Origin: Limnephilus marmoratus | Lineage: Eukaryota; Arthropoda; Insecta; Trichoptera; Limnephilidae | Length of the DNA stretch: 64,000 bases | Direction of reading: 5' to 3' | Assembly (NCBI GenBank): GCA_917880885.1 | Contig: OU862913.1 | Location: forward strand, 4,526,001-4,590,000 | In this document: piece by piece, positions 43,231 through 55,964 of the stretch | How positions within the stretch are numbered: the stretch's first letter is position 1 | How the letters are laid out: the number at the start of each line of letters is the position of its first letter | Translations under genes and position numbers: made by a program | The notes under the pieces: model-generated | Databases searched by the model: none | What the model was told of the DNA's origin: nothing | Seen by the model: the letters and a program-made list of their open reading frames with translations, nothing else

Positions 43231-43601
43231 TGTATTAATTTCGATAAAATTCAACATTCCCAAATCTGAAAACTAATGGTAAGTTCAAATATAATATCCA
43301 GACAGATTAACAATAAAAAAAATATGAATGAACTGAAAAATACAAAGCTCTTTATTAAAATAAACTCATTTTTTATTTAACAATAAAATTTCAGTCTAAC
43401 AAACAAAAATAAGAATACTGTAATTAATTTAAAAAAACTAGTTAATTCGTTATCTTTAATTTTGAACTTCATTTAAGTATTAACTAACGTTAACATTTGG
43501 AAATTTGTGCCTTATGCATAAAACAATACTTTCGATTAGCTATGTTATTTAATTTCAACTGCAAAGTTTAGCTTATTTTAATTTTTTTTTTTGAAACTCT
43601 T

Positions 43602-43931
43602 TGGTTAAAATTGATATTTATTAAGTAGGTACTTGTTCTATGGGATTACTTATAGGCAAGTACCTACCTAATTTTATCATTTTCTTTCTATTCGAATTAG
43701 TTCTATAAAAAAAAGAATGTAGCTTCTTTGTCTTAGGAAAAAAAAAGTGTTCCATTTTAAAAACCTAGCCACCACTGTAATATTTTTTGGATGAAAATCA
43801 AGAAATATATAAACTACGATCAGACAAATGCAAAAAGTATTTAATTTGCAAAGGCGAGTAGCATAGAAAATCTCCAACTGCAAGATCACACAATATAAAA
43901 CCTATAAAGAACAAGAGCGTAGAAAACGCCA
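43602..43931 (+). mobile_element. BEL/Pao 5' LTR
   Basis: 330 bp starting TGGTTAAAATTGATATTTAT and ending GAACAAGAGCGTAGAAAACGCCA (TG..CA), repeated directly at 52951-53267 with a few substitutions and indels (for example a 12-13 bp gap after TTCTTTGTCT). The short arm-to-arm divergence implies a fairly recent insertion. The flanks (ACTCTT left, AATAC right) do not match, so no target duplication is visible. Confidence 0.85.
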
Positions 43932-43954
43932 TATGGTCCTTCGATAGCCGGATG
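43932..43954 (+). other. Candidate primer-binding site of the BEL element
   Basis: TATGGTCCTTCGATAGCCGG directly follows the 5' LTR, the position of the tRNA primer-binding site. The cognate tRNA was not determined. Confidence 0.45.
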
Positions 43955-44187
43955 AAAACCAGCTTATCCAGCCAGAAGTCCGGTCGTACATCATAAGGTA
44001 TTAAGGCATAAAATTTGTAAAATAATATTTTTTTGTAAAATCACGCGTAGAATTCGCCACCAAGAGCCACTCTTTTTGCGTGATATTATATTCTAATTAT
44101 AATTATATTATATATATATAAGGTGGTACAAACAAAAGGTTATTTTAAATAATTTAATGTGTATGTTTGTGTAAAAAATTCTTCATT

Positions 44188-45456
44188 ATGCCACAAACAT
44201 TAAAATCACTGGTGAAGAAGCGCGGTGAATTGAAAGCACAATTAACAAGGTTTAAGAATTACCTACGAAGTGATTCAGTTGATGTAATAGAAACGGAAAC
44301 AAGATTAGAGGAGGTAAAGGCATTGTTAAATCGCTTTAAGAATATACAATCTCAGATCGAAGAGTTTGATAGTAACTCAGATGAAGCAGATAGCCAACTT
44401 GAGTGTTTTGAATTGGAATATTATCAAGTAGTTACGTTAGCAAAAAAATCCATAAAAAGCATTGAAAAAATTGATGATACTAACAATATTAAAATCAAAT
44501 TACCAACGTTATCGCTCTCAGAATTTAGTGGTGATTACTCGAAATGGTTATCTTTTAAGGATGCTTTCGTCACATTAGTGGGTAATAACAAATCTTTAGA
44601 TAATTTCCAGAAAAAATACTATTTGCGTGACTGTTTAAAAGGAAAGGCCTCAGAAATATTAAACGCACTTGAAATTACCCAAGACAATTTCGAAATAGCT
44701 TGGCAGGTTTTATCAAATAGATTTGAAAATAAGCGTGTAATAGCTAATCAACATTTATATTCATTGTTTAAGCTCAAGGAATTAAAACAGGAAAGTCACG
44801 TCGCCTTGAGAAATTTATTAGATCAAACACAATTACATTTGAATTCATTGAAAAACATAGGTCTACCCACGGAGTATTGGGATGTAATAATAATTTATAT
44901 TTTGGCCAACAAATTAGATTCCAATACCCGGATCTATTGGGAACAATATCCAACTAAAGAAAAAATACCGACATTGCAAGAATTTTTAAAATGTTTGACA
45001 GATCGGGCGATAGTATTGGAAGCATCTGAAGCAACATGTTCCACAGCCAAACCTGTATTTTCGCATCATAAACCGTCAAGTTACAAAAAGGAATCTTCAG
45101 TTTCATTATTGTCGCAAAGGTTGAAATGCATTGTTTGTAAGGAAAATCATAAGATTTATTTCTGTAAACAGTTTTTGAAACTAAACCAACATGAACGGTT
45201 TGAGAAAATCAAGCAATTACAAGCTTGCATCAAGTGTTTAAATGTAGGTCATTCAACTAAAGAATGCAGGAGTAAGAATAATTGTAGAACTTGCAATAAG
45301 GCAGGACACAACACGTTACTCCATATTTTCCCTAAAGAGGATCAAGACACTGAGAATAGCATGGATCAAGTACCAGTCTCAAACCATTCCACCTTTGGAG
45401 AAACAGAAAAAAACAATTTTGTTATCAACGGCAATGGTGAACGTAAAGGACAGTAA
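44188..45456 (+). CDS. gag: BEL/Pao Gag
   Basis: ATG at 44188 (MPQTLKSLVKKRGELKAQL) starts a coiled N-terminus with LEEVKALLNRFKNIQSQIEE, then the Pao Gag core (LPTLSLSEFSGDYSKWLSF, YLRDCLKGKASEIL, WQVLSNRFENKRVI). The C-terminal part has CIVCKENH..FCK, a zinc knuckle CIKCLNVGHSTKEC and CRTCNKAGHN, expected to bind RNA in the virus-like particle. The open frame begins upstream at 44167, but 44188 fits the family better. The frame ends at 45456, just before the protease, which lies in another frame. Confidence 0.82.
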   Translation: MPQTLKSLVKKRGELKAQLTRFKNYLRSDSVDVIETETRLEEVKALLNRFKNIQSQIEEFDSNSDEADSQLECFELEYYQVVTLAKKSIKSIEKIDDTNNIKIKLPTLSLSEFSGDYSKWLSFKDAFVTLVGNNKSLDNFQKKYYLRDCLKGKASEILNALEITQDNFEIAWQVLSNRFENKRVIANQHLYSLFKLKELKQESHVALRNLLDQTQLHLNSLKNIGLPTEYWDVIIIYILANKLDSNTRIYWEQYPTKEKIPTLQEFLKCLTDRAIVLEASEATCSTAKPVFSHHKPSSYKKESSVSLLSQRLKCIVCKENHKIYFCKQFLKLNQHERFEKIKQLQACIKCLNVGHSTKECRSKNNCRTCNKAGHNTLLHIFPKEDQDTENSMDQVPVSNHSTFGETEKNNFVINGNGERKGQ

Positions 45457-46452
45457 TGGAATTATTCATTCAGCGAGAGTATTGTTGGATAATGGTTCTC
45501 AGGTGAATTTCATAACTGAACGATTTGCTAAAAAATTAAACATAAAGTAAAAGTCATTAATATGCCGGTCTCTGGGTTACAAAATAATATAACAAATATA
45601 AAGAAGAGCATCTCGTTTGAATTTTCATCAATAAACTCTAATTACAAAAAACTTGTTACTTGCTTGGTATTACAAGAAATCACCAGCAAGTTACCGCAGA
45701 CCTCTTTTCCAAAAAGAGAGGCAAACATACCACCAGGATTGAAATTGGCCGATCCTGAATTTTCCACTTCCGGTCATGTGGATATATTACTCGGCTCCGA
45801 ACTATTTTGGGAAATGCTGACCACTGACCAATAGAGATTAGGAACAATTGGACCTACGCTGCAACGCACTGAACTTGGATGGATATTATCCGGGCCAATT
45901 AGAACGTGCACTACAAAAAAAGAGCAAGAATCATCCTCATGTCACTTATCTTTAAATATGATTCACAATCAAATTGAAAGATTTTGGAAACAGGAGGAAT
46001 TGGTGTCCATCAAGCACCAAAATTATGAAGAAAAGGCATGTGAAGAGAGCTTCACGTCCACCCAAAAAAGGGATGAAAATGGGCGTTTTGAAGTAAGCTT
46101 ACCATTCCGACCTTGTATAGATCAAATAGGTACTTCCTTGCCTATGGCGGAAAAAAGATTTTTAAACTTGGAAAAGAAATTATCTTCTAATATGGATTTG
46201 AAACTTCAATACATTAAATTCACGGAAGAATATGAAAACTTAGGTCATATGACAAAATTTGAACCAGTTTCAAATGAAGAAAAATCGTACTATTTACCTC
46301 ATCATGCAATCAAAAAGGAAACCAGCAGCACTACCAAACTAAGAGTGGTGTTCGACGGCTCCGCAAAAACCTCCAGCGGGATATCAATAAACGACGCGTT
46401 AACGGTTGGTCCAATAATACAAAATGATTTATACACCCATTTAATTTATTTA
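45440..46452 (+). pseudogene. pol: BEL/Pao pol, part 1: protease and RT N-terminus, broken
   Basis: The protease reads RVLLDNGSQVNFITERFAKKL, with the active-site triad D-N-G-S in place of the usual D-[ST]-G, followed by a stop. Then comes a frame at 45562-45834 ending HVDILLGSELFWEML, and after another stop 45958-46485 reads QIERFWKQEEL, YYLPHHAIKKE and TTKLRVVFDGSAKTSSGISIND, the first RT block of Pao elements. At about 46440 the frame runs into LINE D (TTTA repeats). At least two stops or frameshifts make it inactive. Confidence 0.8.
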
Positions 46453-49400
46453 TTTATTTATTTATTTATTGTGAAAAACAGTTAACATATATATCCAATT
46501 ACATGAACTCCAGATACAGCTTAACCACCTAAATATAGACTTTGATGTTATAATTCTTACAGAATGTTGGTTGACAAATATTTACACTCCTAAATTCATA
46601 AATCACTACTCTTCCTTCAACTCATCAAAACATGATAGTCAGAATGATGGAGTTGTGGTATACATAAAAAATGACCTAAACTATGTTGTAACTGAAATAA
46701 ACATTACTGATGCGAGCTGTATGCAAATAATGCACAATAATGATACTTGCGTTCTAGCAATATACCGCTCTCCATCCATCCGTAATATCACACCATTTCT
46801 TAACAGTCTTAATAGCACACTCTCTAATCTTTCATATACTAAAAATTTAATAATTATGGGAGATTTGAACATCAACATACTCCCAAATAATCCACACCAC
46901 CAATGTCACGACTACCTGAATATGTTAGAGTTCCATCGTTCCATGGATTAATTAGTACCATAAATATACCAACAAGAACAGCTAATGAATCTACATCATG
47001 CATTGATCACATAATGGTCAAAACTAATAAACAAAACAAAAGTATCGTTTACAAATCAACAATTACAGATCATTACACAACAATATTCACATTACAATCC
47101 GACGCCACAAAAACCAGAAGGGATCAGTCAATCGTATACAATAATATTAATTTTGAAAATCTAAAAAACATAATTAAAAATAAATCTTGGCAAGAGCTCT
47201 TCCAAATACAAAACCCAGATGATGCATGGAATTATTTTGTTGACTTTTTGAAAAATGAATTAATTAATAATACCATAATTTTAACAAAAAAATATCCTAA
47301 CAAAATTAAACCCTTGAAATTATGGATAAACTTTTCAATTATCAACTGCATTCGTAGAAGAAACGCACTACACAAAAAAGTTAAAGAAAATCCTTACGAC
47401 ATAATATCACTAAACATCTACAAAAGATATAGAAATACATGCGGCGAAGTCATTAGAAAGGCGAAAGAAATCTACTACAGAGACAAAATCCAACAAAGTA
47501 ACAACGATCCCAAAAAAATATGGCAAACTCTAAGAGAAGCCACAAATACACAAAACACTAAAGACAAACAGGACATAAGTAAACTTTGTATTGACGGAAA
47601 CATTATTGACACCTCAAAAAACCCCAAGCTCGTTGCGGATTATATCAATAATTTTTTTACAAATATTGGTTCAAATCTTGCTTCTCGTCTACCAAATTGT
47701 GCGAATGCTCTACCTGCTGAAGCAGAACTTCAATTTCCCAAACGAAGATTCAATTTTCAAACTGTGTCAGGGGAAGAGATTTTAAAAATAATTAATTCCC
47801 TAAAAAACACTTCTTCTCCCGGGGTAGATGGAATTACAACTAAGATATTGAAAACGCTGGCTATGGAAATTACATTGCCTTTAGAATACCTAATTAACCT
47901 TAGTATCAGTCAAGGACACTTCCCCTCAAACCTGAAACAAGGTATTGTTATTCCCATACATAAAACAGGTAACAAGACAGACATAAACAATTACAGACCA
48001 ATAACTATACTGACTACTCTATCCAAAGTATTTGAAAAAATTATTAATGCCCAGTTGGTAAAATTTCTGGTTAGCCATAAAGTACTCTCAGAAAATCAAT
48101 ACGGGTTTCAAGAAAACAAGAATACTTCAGACGCTATTGCCGCCGTAACTGACTTCATAGTAAAAAACCTTGATAGAAGCAAAAAATGTATTTCAATATT
48201 TTTAGACCTTTCTAAAGCCTTCGATACAATATCACACAGTAAATTAATAAAAAAACTTCAAATAATCGGTATTACAGGCAACGAACTTAACTTTTTTAAG
48301 AGCTACCTTGATGAGCGCAAGCAACAAGTTAAAATATTGAACACACTTAGCAATCAGTGCTCAACTAACTATGGCATACCACAAGGTCGCATATTAGGAC
48401 CGTCTCTGTTCCTTTTATATATCAATGACTAATGTAACATAAATATTCAGGGAAAAATAGTTAGTTTTGCCGATGGCACTGTTTTACTGTTTGAAGCTGA
48501 CACTTGGGTAGATGTCTACAAAAAAGCTGAAACGGATATAAACATTGTAAAAAGGTGGTTAGATACAAATACGCTCACTTTGAACACCGAGAAAACTAAA
48601 TATGTCACATCAAGCATAAATATAACAGGTCAGCCTCATGATGATGCCTCCATTAGAATACACAAATGTTTTAATTCCGATTAATCTTGTCAGTGTCCCT
48701 ACATTGAGCGCACTACACAGATGAAGTATCTCGGCCTCACAATTGATCCATATCTCAAATGGAATATACACACTCAAATAATTGCCAACAAAATAAGAAA
48801 AACCATGCACTTTTTCAGAACGATAAGAAACTTTCTCGACTTACAACACTTGAAAATGATTTATTTTGCAGTCTGTCAATCTATTATTGAGTATGGTATC
48901 ATTGCATGGGGAGGCGGTACTGCATCAGCACTAGACCCAATCATAAAGGCACAGAAAACTATTATAAAAGTGATTCTTAGACTACCTCTAATTACAGACT
49001 CGAACTTAATCTTCAATATTATGAACGTGTTTGACGTTCGGCAGATATATGCAAAAACAATCCTTACTCATCTATACACAAATATACATAAATACTATGA
49101 AAAAAGATTAAATACTCGCTGTACTCGAAATAATGACAAAGGCTTACTACAAATCCCCAAAATGCATACTACTTTTGGTCAACGAAATTTCAGATACCTT
49201 GCAACAAGACTTTACAACATTCTTCCAGATAGAATAAAAAAATGTGATTCCCAAAAAATTTTCAAAAATAACATAAAAATTTGGATCAAAAATAATGATA
49301 GGGCCTTTACCGGTGCACTCACCCAAATTCGAAATTATTAATGATTTGGTATTATACAGTGGAAATATACAAGCATTGTATTGGTTGCTTTTATTTAAAA

Positions 49401-49720
49401 TTATTATTAATGTAACTAATCTACATATTATGTGATTACTTTTTTAATAAAAGTGTAGGTATGTCTATAAGTCTTATAAATTGATTTAAAAATTACTGCC
49501 TCAACACAGGCTAGCCTAGTGAGGCAGATTACTGAAAAACCAAAATTTATAACTATTTTCTATTTTTCATTTATCTACAGTTCATATTTATATATTTTTT
49601 CTGTTGATATCCTTTTGTACTTATGTAATTTTAAACCACTGTAAACATAACACTGAATATGTACTTTTTAGTTATAATCTTGCAAATTTCTTTCAATAAA
49701 GATATATATTATTATTATTA
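46443..49720 (+). pseudogene. LINE D inserted in BEL pol (endonuclease + RT, frameshifted)
   Basis: Same family as the LINE at 1-768. The endonuclease begins mid-domain (VIILTECWL at ~46550), runs to a frameshift near 46905, then continues in the 46903-48432 frame with SCIDHIMV, TITDHYTT, RT blocks SSPGVDGITTKIL, KQGIVIPIHKTGNKTDINNY, NQYGFQENKNTSDAI, IFLDLSKAFDTISH and GIPQGRILGPSLFLLYIND, followed by a stop. Past the stop the catalytic box reads FADG instead of FADD, so polymerase activity would be lost. The C-terminus is at 48721-49341 (MKYLGLTIDPYLKWN). The 3' end has (ATT)n at 49708-49730. The 5' end begins with (TTTA)n. Confidence 0.82.
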
Positions 49721-49721
49721 T

Positions 49722-52553
49722 TATTATTTGTTGAATTTTAGAAAATATCAAGTGGTATTGACGGCTGACATAGAGAAAATGTACAGGCAGGTCAACATTA
49801 GAGAGGAGGACCGCGTCTTCCAAAAAATACTTTGGCGAGCATCTCCAGAAGAGGAAATGGGCCACTTCAAGTTAAATACGATAACTTATGGTATGGGACC
49901 GTCATCTTTCTTAGCCACGCGTTGCTTGAAGCAGCTGAGTATGGAAAACGCACACTTGTATCCTGAAGCTAGTCTCATTTTAGAGAAAGATTTTTACATG
50001 GATGATCTAATTACAGGTGGAGACGATGTGGAATCCTGTAATTTGTTAAAAGAACAGTTAATCTCCATAATGAATTCGGCCGGTATGAACTTAAGAAAAT
50101 GGCGGTCTAATTCTTCTGGTTTGTCATCGGAGGCCGGTCAGGCCACTGATATGCTAATTTTGGACAAACCAGAAGGAGAAAAATTCTAGGCTTAGCTTGG
50201 AATTGCCAAAAAGATAGTTTTTATATCACGTTGTACTACCGTCACATCCTATTTATAATAAACGGAATATTTTGTCGCTGATTGCTAGTATTTTCGATCC
50301 ATTAGGTTTGCTAGGACCAGTAACCGTGAATGCTAAACTTATTATGCAGAGATTATGGCAAGAAAAGAGATCTTGGGATGAAGAAATACCTATAGAAATT
50401 CTGAAGCTTTGGAAAAAATATTTAGAAGATTTAAAAGGTGTAAATTCTTTTCAAATACCTAGAAAAATTATATGTAATCAAACTGTAAATATACAATTGC
50501 ACGGATTTTATGAGCATCCCAAAAAGCATATGCTGCTTGCGTATATATGCTAACCACAGACCAATCAGGAAAACGGCATTCTCAATTAATCACAGCTAAA
50601 TCAAGAGTAGCTCCATTAAAAACCATTTCCTTGCCTAAATTGGAATTATGTGGTGCTGTTCTGTTAACAAAAGTTGTTGAAAAAGTAAAGAAATCCCTGC
50701 TTATACCTTTGGATAAATTATTTTATTGGTGTGATTCCACTATAACTCTATGCTGGATAGGAAATCAACCAGCGCGATGGAATACATTCGTTGCAAACAG
50801 AGTTGCAGAAATACAGGAAAGAAGCGAAACCAGTCAATGGAAGCATGTCAACTCCGAAGATAACGCTGCGGATATTTTATCAAGAGGAACCAGTGCTAAA
50901 AGTCTATTTTCTTCAGAAATCTGGTGGAGAGGTCCTAATTGGTTAACTCAAGATGAAGTAACTTGGCCGAACTATAAGGAAATTTGTATCGATCCACCGG
51001 AATTAAAAACCAAAATAAATTTAACCGTCAGTATGAATAAAGATTGGGAATTGTTTTATCGTTTTTCCTCTCTCACGCGTTTACAAAGAGTAACTGCCTA
51101 TATCCTACGTTTCATTAATAATACAATAAAAACACATACATTTAGTGGACAACTTTCTATAATAGAATTAAACAAGTCAGTACAATCATTAATAATAGTC
51201 GCTCAATCTTATTCATTTTCAAAGGAAATTAAAACATTAAAGGCGGGAAAAAACTTAGATAAAACCAGTCATCTCAAATCATTAAGCCCATTTATACATA
51301 TGGATTTATTGCATGTAGGTGGGAGATTATCCAGAGGAAAACTGATACATGAAGCACAAAAACATCCGATATTACTACCTCACGATCACCCTCTAACAAA
51401 GTTAATCATTAAACATTTTCATTATACAAATTTGCATGTAGGTACTCAAACGTTACTAGCACTTATTAGGCTAAAATATTGGCCTATAATGGCAAAAAAT
51501 GCTATTAAAAAAATACTAAAAAATTGTATTGTATGCTTCAAATGCAGTCCAAAAACAAGTCATCAAATAATGTCTGATCTTCCAGAGGATAGAGTGTCAC
51601 CATGTAGATCGTTCTCTGTTACAGGACTGGATTACGCAGGGCCAATCTTAATAAAGTCTGGAATCAGTAGGAGATCCAATTCAGTCAAGTCTTATATCTG
51701 TTTATTTATATGCTTCTCTACTAAAGCAGTTCATTTAGAACTGGTCACCTCTCTGACTACAGATGCATTTCTTAATTGTTTAAAGCGTTTCATTTCTAGA
51801 CGTGGAAAACCTAGTAAATTGTATTCTGATAATGCTACTACATTTGTTGGAGCGAATAATGAATTGAAAAATATGTATAATTTATGTCTCTCAAAAGGAA
51901 ATAGCTAATTACTTAACTAACATGTCTATTCAGTGGGTTTTTATCCCACCAAAAGGTCCTCATCATGGAGGTCTTTGGGAATCTAACATAAAACGTGTGA
52001 AATATCACGTAAAAAGAGTGGCAAATGTCTCTCTTCATTAACATATGAAGAGATGTGTACGTTATTATACCAAATAGAGTCCTGCATAAATTCTAGGCCT
52101 TTAATTCCACTATCCAATGATCCCCTCGACCTCTTCGCACTTACTCCAGGTCACTTTCTTATTGGTGATAACCTGTCAGCTGTAGCTGAACCTGACCTAC
52201 AACAGATTCCCATAAACAGACTTAATAATTTCCAAAAACTAAGCCAGCTAAGACAGAGCTTCTGGTCAAGATGGAGAATTGAATATCTGGGAGAGCTGCA
52301 GCAAAGGACTACATGGACGGATGGGAACCGGCGACAACTAAAGACTGGGGACTTAGTTATCATCAAAGACGACAACGCACCACCAAATTTATGGAGGATG
52401 AGACGTGTCATCGCCACTCACCCTGGACAAGATGGGATAACCCGTGTAGTCACCTTGAAGACGCAGCAAGGGTCTATGAAAGACCCATTACCAAATTGTG
52501 TCTTCTACCGATGGACGATGCTATCACATCTTAGAAGACCTGGATCAAAATAA
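49722..52553 (+). pseudogene. pol: BEL/Pao pol, part 2: RT, RNase H, integrase, C-terminal domain
   Basis: After LINE D the RT resumes FRKYQVVLTADIEKMYRQV, with catalytic FYMDDLITGG (frame to 50189), a frameshift, then SLIASIFDPLGLLGPVT (50272-50553). The RNase H region is disturbed near 50520 (GFYEHPKKH where the family has a D). 50547-51908 holds LPKLELCGAVLL and YWCDSTITLCWIG, then integrase with a LNCI-type zinc region (NCIVCFKC) and catalytic Asp residues in GLDYAGP and YSDNATTFVGA. A frameshift at 51905 precedes the catalytic Glu in GGLWESNIK. 52053-52553 is the C-terminal domain of Pao integrases (LTPGHFLIG, WSRWRIEYL, LKTGDLVIIKDDNAPPNLW). Multiple lesions. Confidence 0.82.
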
Positions 52554-52950
52554 ACCACTAACATCTAAGAAGAGCAGTATCAAAAAGAAGTCATCTTTAC
52601 TAAGGCCAAGGATCAAAAAGAAGCCATCTTTCTTGAGGACAAGAACTGCAGAGGCTATCGATCTAGGATCAAGAAGATGAACCTTTTTTAATTTATTGTT
52701 ATTTTTTTTATGCTTCTTCTAATGATTTACTTCAATTTATTATTTTATTGTTTCTAAACTAACTACAACAATCAATGAATTACGATATATGTATTAGCTA
52801 GTTTCAGCTCTCTTTTTATTTGTAAGAAATAATTTAATCTTTCTAATTAAAAAAATATAAATTCTGACAAATAATAATAATCAATTTTAACTTTTATATG
52901 GTTTTAAAAAGAACTTTAATTTAATTTCAGCCCTTTTTGTCGGGGAGCTA

Positions 52951-53267
52951 TGGTAAAAATTGATATTTATTAAGTAGGTACTTGTTCTATGGGATTACTT
53001 CTAGGCAAGTACCTACCTAATTTTATTATTTTCTTTCTATTCGAATTAGTTCTATAAAAAAAAAGAATGTAGCTTCTTTGTCTGTTCCATTTTAAAACCC
53101 TAGCCACTACTGTAATATTTTTTTGGATGAAAATCAAGAAATATAAAAAGTACGATCAGACAAATGCAAAAAGTGTTTAATTTGCAAAGGCGAGTAGCAT
53201 AGAAAATCTCCAACTGCAAGATCACACAATATAAAACCTATAAAGAACAAGAGCGTAAAAAACGCCA
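52951..53267 (+). mobile_element. BEL/Pao 3' LTR
   Basis: 317-bp direct copy of the 5' LTR, preceded by TTTTTGTCGGGGAGCTA, a plausible polypurine tract, and ending AAAACGCCA. Confidence 0.85.
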
Positions 53268-55572
53268 AATACTAAAAGTAATATATTTAGCTTTGTTCAT
53301 GTTTAAGATTATGTGGAAAAGACAATGGATTTTTTACAAGGTGGTAAATTTGAAAAGTTAAAAATTAACCCAGTTAATAAATGTCGAACAGATAAGGGAT
53401 GTTTTAAAAAATTGTAAAAGTGATATAATTGTTAATTTATAAAAATAGAAAACTAACTGTAAAAAATCCAGAAGTCCCTAAGTTATATAGTTTATTAAAA
53501 ATTCATAAAAAAGATCAACATGTCGGTTTTTTAAATAATTAAGTGGTTAAAACAAAGTAATATATTCATCTGAATATTATTCAAATCCTAAACAAGGCTT
53601 TGATCAAGGGAACATGAAGGGAACATGGAGGCCCCCAGAGTCAGAGGCCCGTGTGAACTCAATAAAAAACTTGTAAAATTACAACAACTTCAGTAAGGAG
53701 GGGGGGGGGGGGGTTGTTCATTCAACTTTAACGCCCCGGGGTTCTGGCGGGCTTAGTCCACCACTGCACTTTACCCCTTTCTTACTTCCAAATTTTTTTT
53801 CTACTAAAACGTAATTTTATCCATAATCAATCTGTTCTTTTACTACATTACGAAAGGTATGCCATCAATAAAAAAACGAATACAATTCAATAAAATACAC
53901 TAACCCTTTATTGCACATAAAAGGACACATACATAAAAAAATATATATTATTAAAAAAAAAACATTAAAATGAGCCGTCTTGTCGCTAAAGTGATCTATT
54001 CCAGACAACCTTTCCCAAAGAATTTTAGCAAGCAGACAGGTAGTGCATACTGAAGCTTTTACAACATTTATATTTTAACCCGTTTAATCACAGGAGACCA
54101 TATTTGTCCCAACGCACATAGGTCTCATATAAAACGCTGTAACTCCCTTACTATCATAGTTAGAAATATGTTCTAATCGGTTTTAGAAAGGAAAAACACC
54201 ACGCTTTATATTCCAATCTAAAAAATAGCCACCAAAGAAGTAAAATGTTTACTTTTATGTACACAAAGTTTGGAATCGCAAATTGAAAAAAAAATTTGAA
54301 ACTTCGGGAATTTTTTAGAAATTATTTTTACACAGAGCGACAAAAAGTGAGGTTACAATATGTGTTTGTTATACATTTGTCTAATAAAATATGTATATGT
54401 TTTAATTTTTTTTTATTATCAGTATTTTTAGTTAAAAAAAATTCCTAAGGGGAGCCATTTTGAAAACTTTTTTATGTTTGCATGCAAAATTTTTATAATT
54501 AAAAAAAAAGTTTTTTTTCGAATTCTGTACTTTGAAAGCGTATTTCATCATCTTTATAAAATAGTTTTTGTTTTGTGATTGTGCCCAGAAATATGCCAAA
54601 TATATGCATTTTATTGTAAAGCGAAAATATTTTGACCATCTGAAAAAAATGCCAAATTTTTGAAGGGTAATTAGAAATAAAATCAAACAAATGACAGTAT
54701 AAGTCACACATGACACCTTCAATCACTTCAGATACTAAGTAATGTTGGAACAAATAGAAGGAAAGAAAAGTAAAACACAACTATGTTTATATATTTGTTT
54801 TAATTATAGCCTCTTTATTTATTATTTGTGCATGATGTGAACATTAGTTTGGGTAATATCTAATCTAATTATTATATTTTGTTGTTTTCTTTAATGCGTG
54901 TACCTAATGTTATTAACCTGTAAATGTTCCTAATTAAAATAAAAAATAATCATCTTGAAAGCTGACTTTTTCTGAAACTTCGTTGCTCACTAATTGAAGC
55001 AAGTCATTTTTTCTCGAGACGCGGGGCCCCTAGCCAATGCGGGGCCCCTGGGCAGTTGCCTACTCTGCCTTAGGGATAATCCGGTACTGCACATCAGAGC
55101 GGTTTAAGTGCAGATCAACCATATATGGTAGGGCCACACTGCTGAGGGGTAGTTCGTGCGTTGGAAGTTCGACTAGGAAGGTTGGAGTTCGAGTTGGCCC
55201 TGGATCGCCTCCGAGGCGATCGGCGATGGCTAGTTTGTGCGAGTTGGCCCAACACATCAGTCTGCGCTTTATTATTACGGGAGAGTAGTATAAAAATTGT
55301 TTAAATTATTATTTTTTTAGCTTGACGAATCGAAATCAATATTATGGAAACCGAAGCACCGCCTGCACAGTTGAATCAGCTGTTCGGCGACTGCCATTTT
55401 GGAGTTCGGAATTCGGAGTTGAACGGTTGGCCGTGGCCACCACACGATCGGCCAACCTTGAAACTCCAAACTGAGTTCGGAGTTGAAAGGTTGGTTTTAG
55501 TGTGGAGGAAGCAATACAATACACATCTTACGCCGTAACCGCTCTTGAGGCGATATACAAACAAATAAGCGC
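53268..55572. other. No gene seen
   Basis: A G-run lies at 53700-53713. A GC-richer patch (55020-55560) has GGGGCCCCT twice near 55025 and 55042, and short related phrases (TTCGGAGTTGAA, GGTTGG) that repeat. Short overlapping frames here share no phase and show no domain. Confidence 0.5.
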
Positions 55573-55602
55573 CCCCCTCTCCGATAAAAATCGGAGAGGG
55601 GG
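55573..55602. repeat. Perfect 12-bp hairpin
   Basis: CCCCCTCTCCGA and TCGGAGAGGGGG are exact inverse copies separated by TAAAAA. Confidence 0.8.
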
Positions 55603-55964
55603 TCATTTTCATTACGGAGCTGCCTAGACCAGTGGATGACAGATGTCAAGTTGATAGATTCAGTACAAAAAATGCGCACTCCCGTGGCCGCTCGCTAATT
55701 CATCTGACCCCCTCTCCTACCACAGGAAGAAATGATTGATAGCTTCGGATGAACGGTACGAAACAAAAGCGCTCGCGGTTCAACAGATTACTGCTCGCGG
55801 TTTATAACCGTATCTGAACAGGGCTTTCTTACTTGACCTTTACAGCGTTGCCAGATTTCAGTAGAGTAAAAATTTGAAATCTTCTAATGACAAATAATAT
55901 TAATAATAAACCTGTTTTTGATAGTTTTTAAATCAATTTTTATCGTGATGTAAATTAATGAGTG

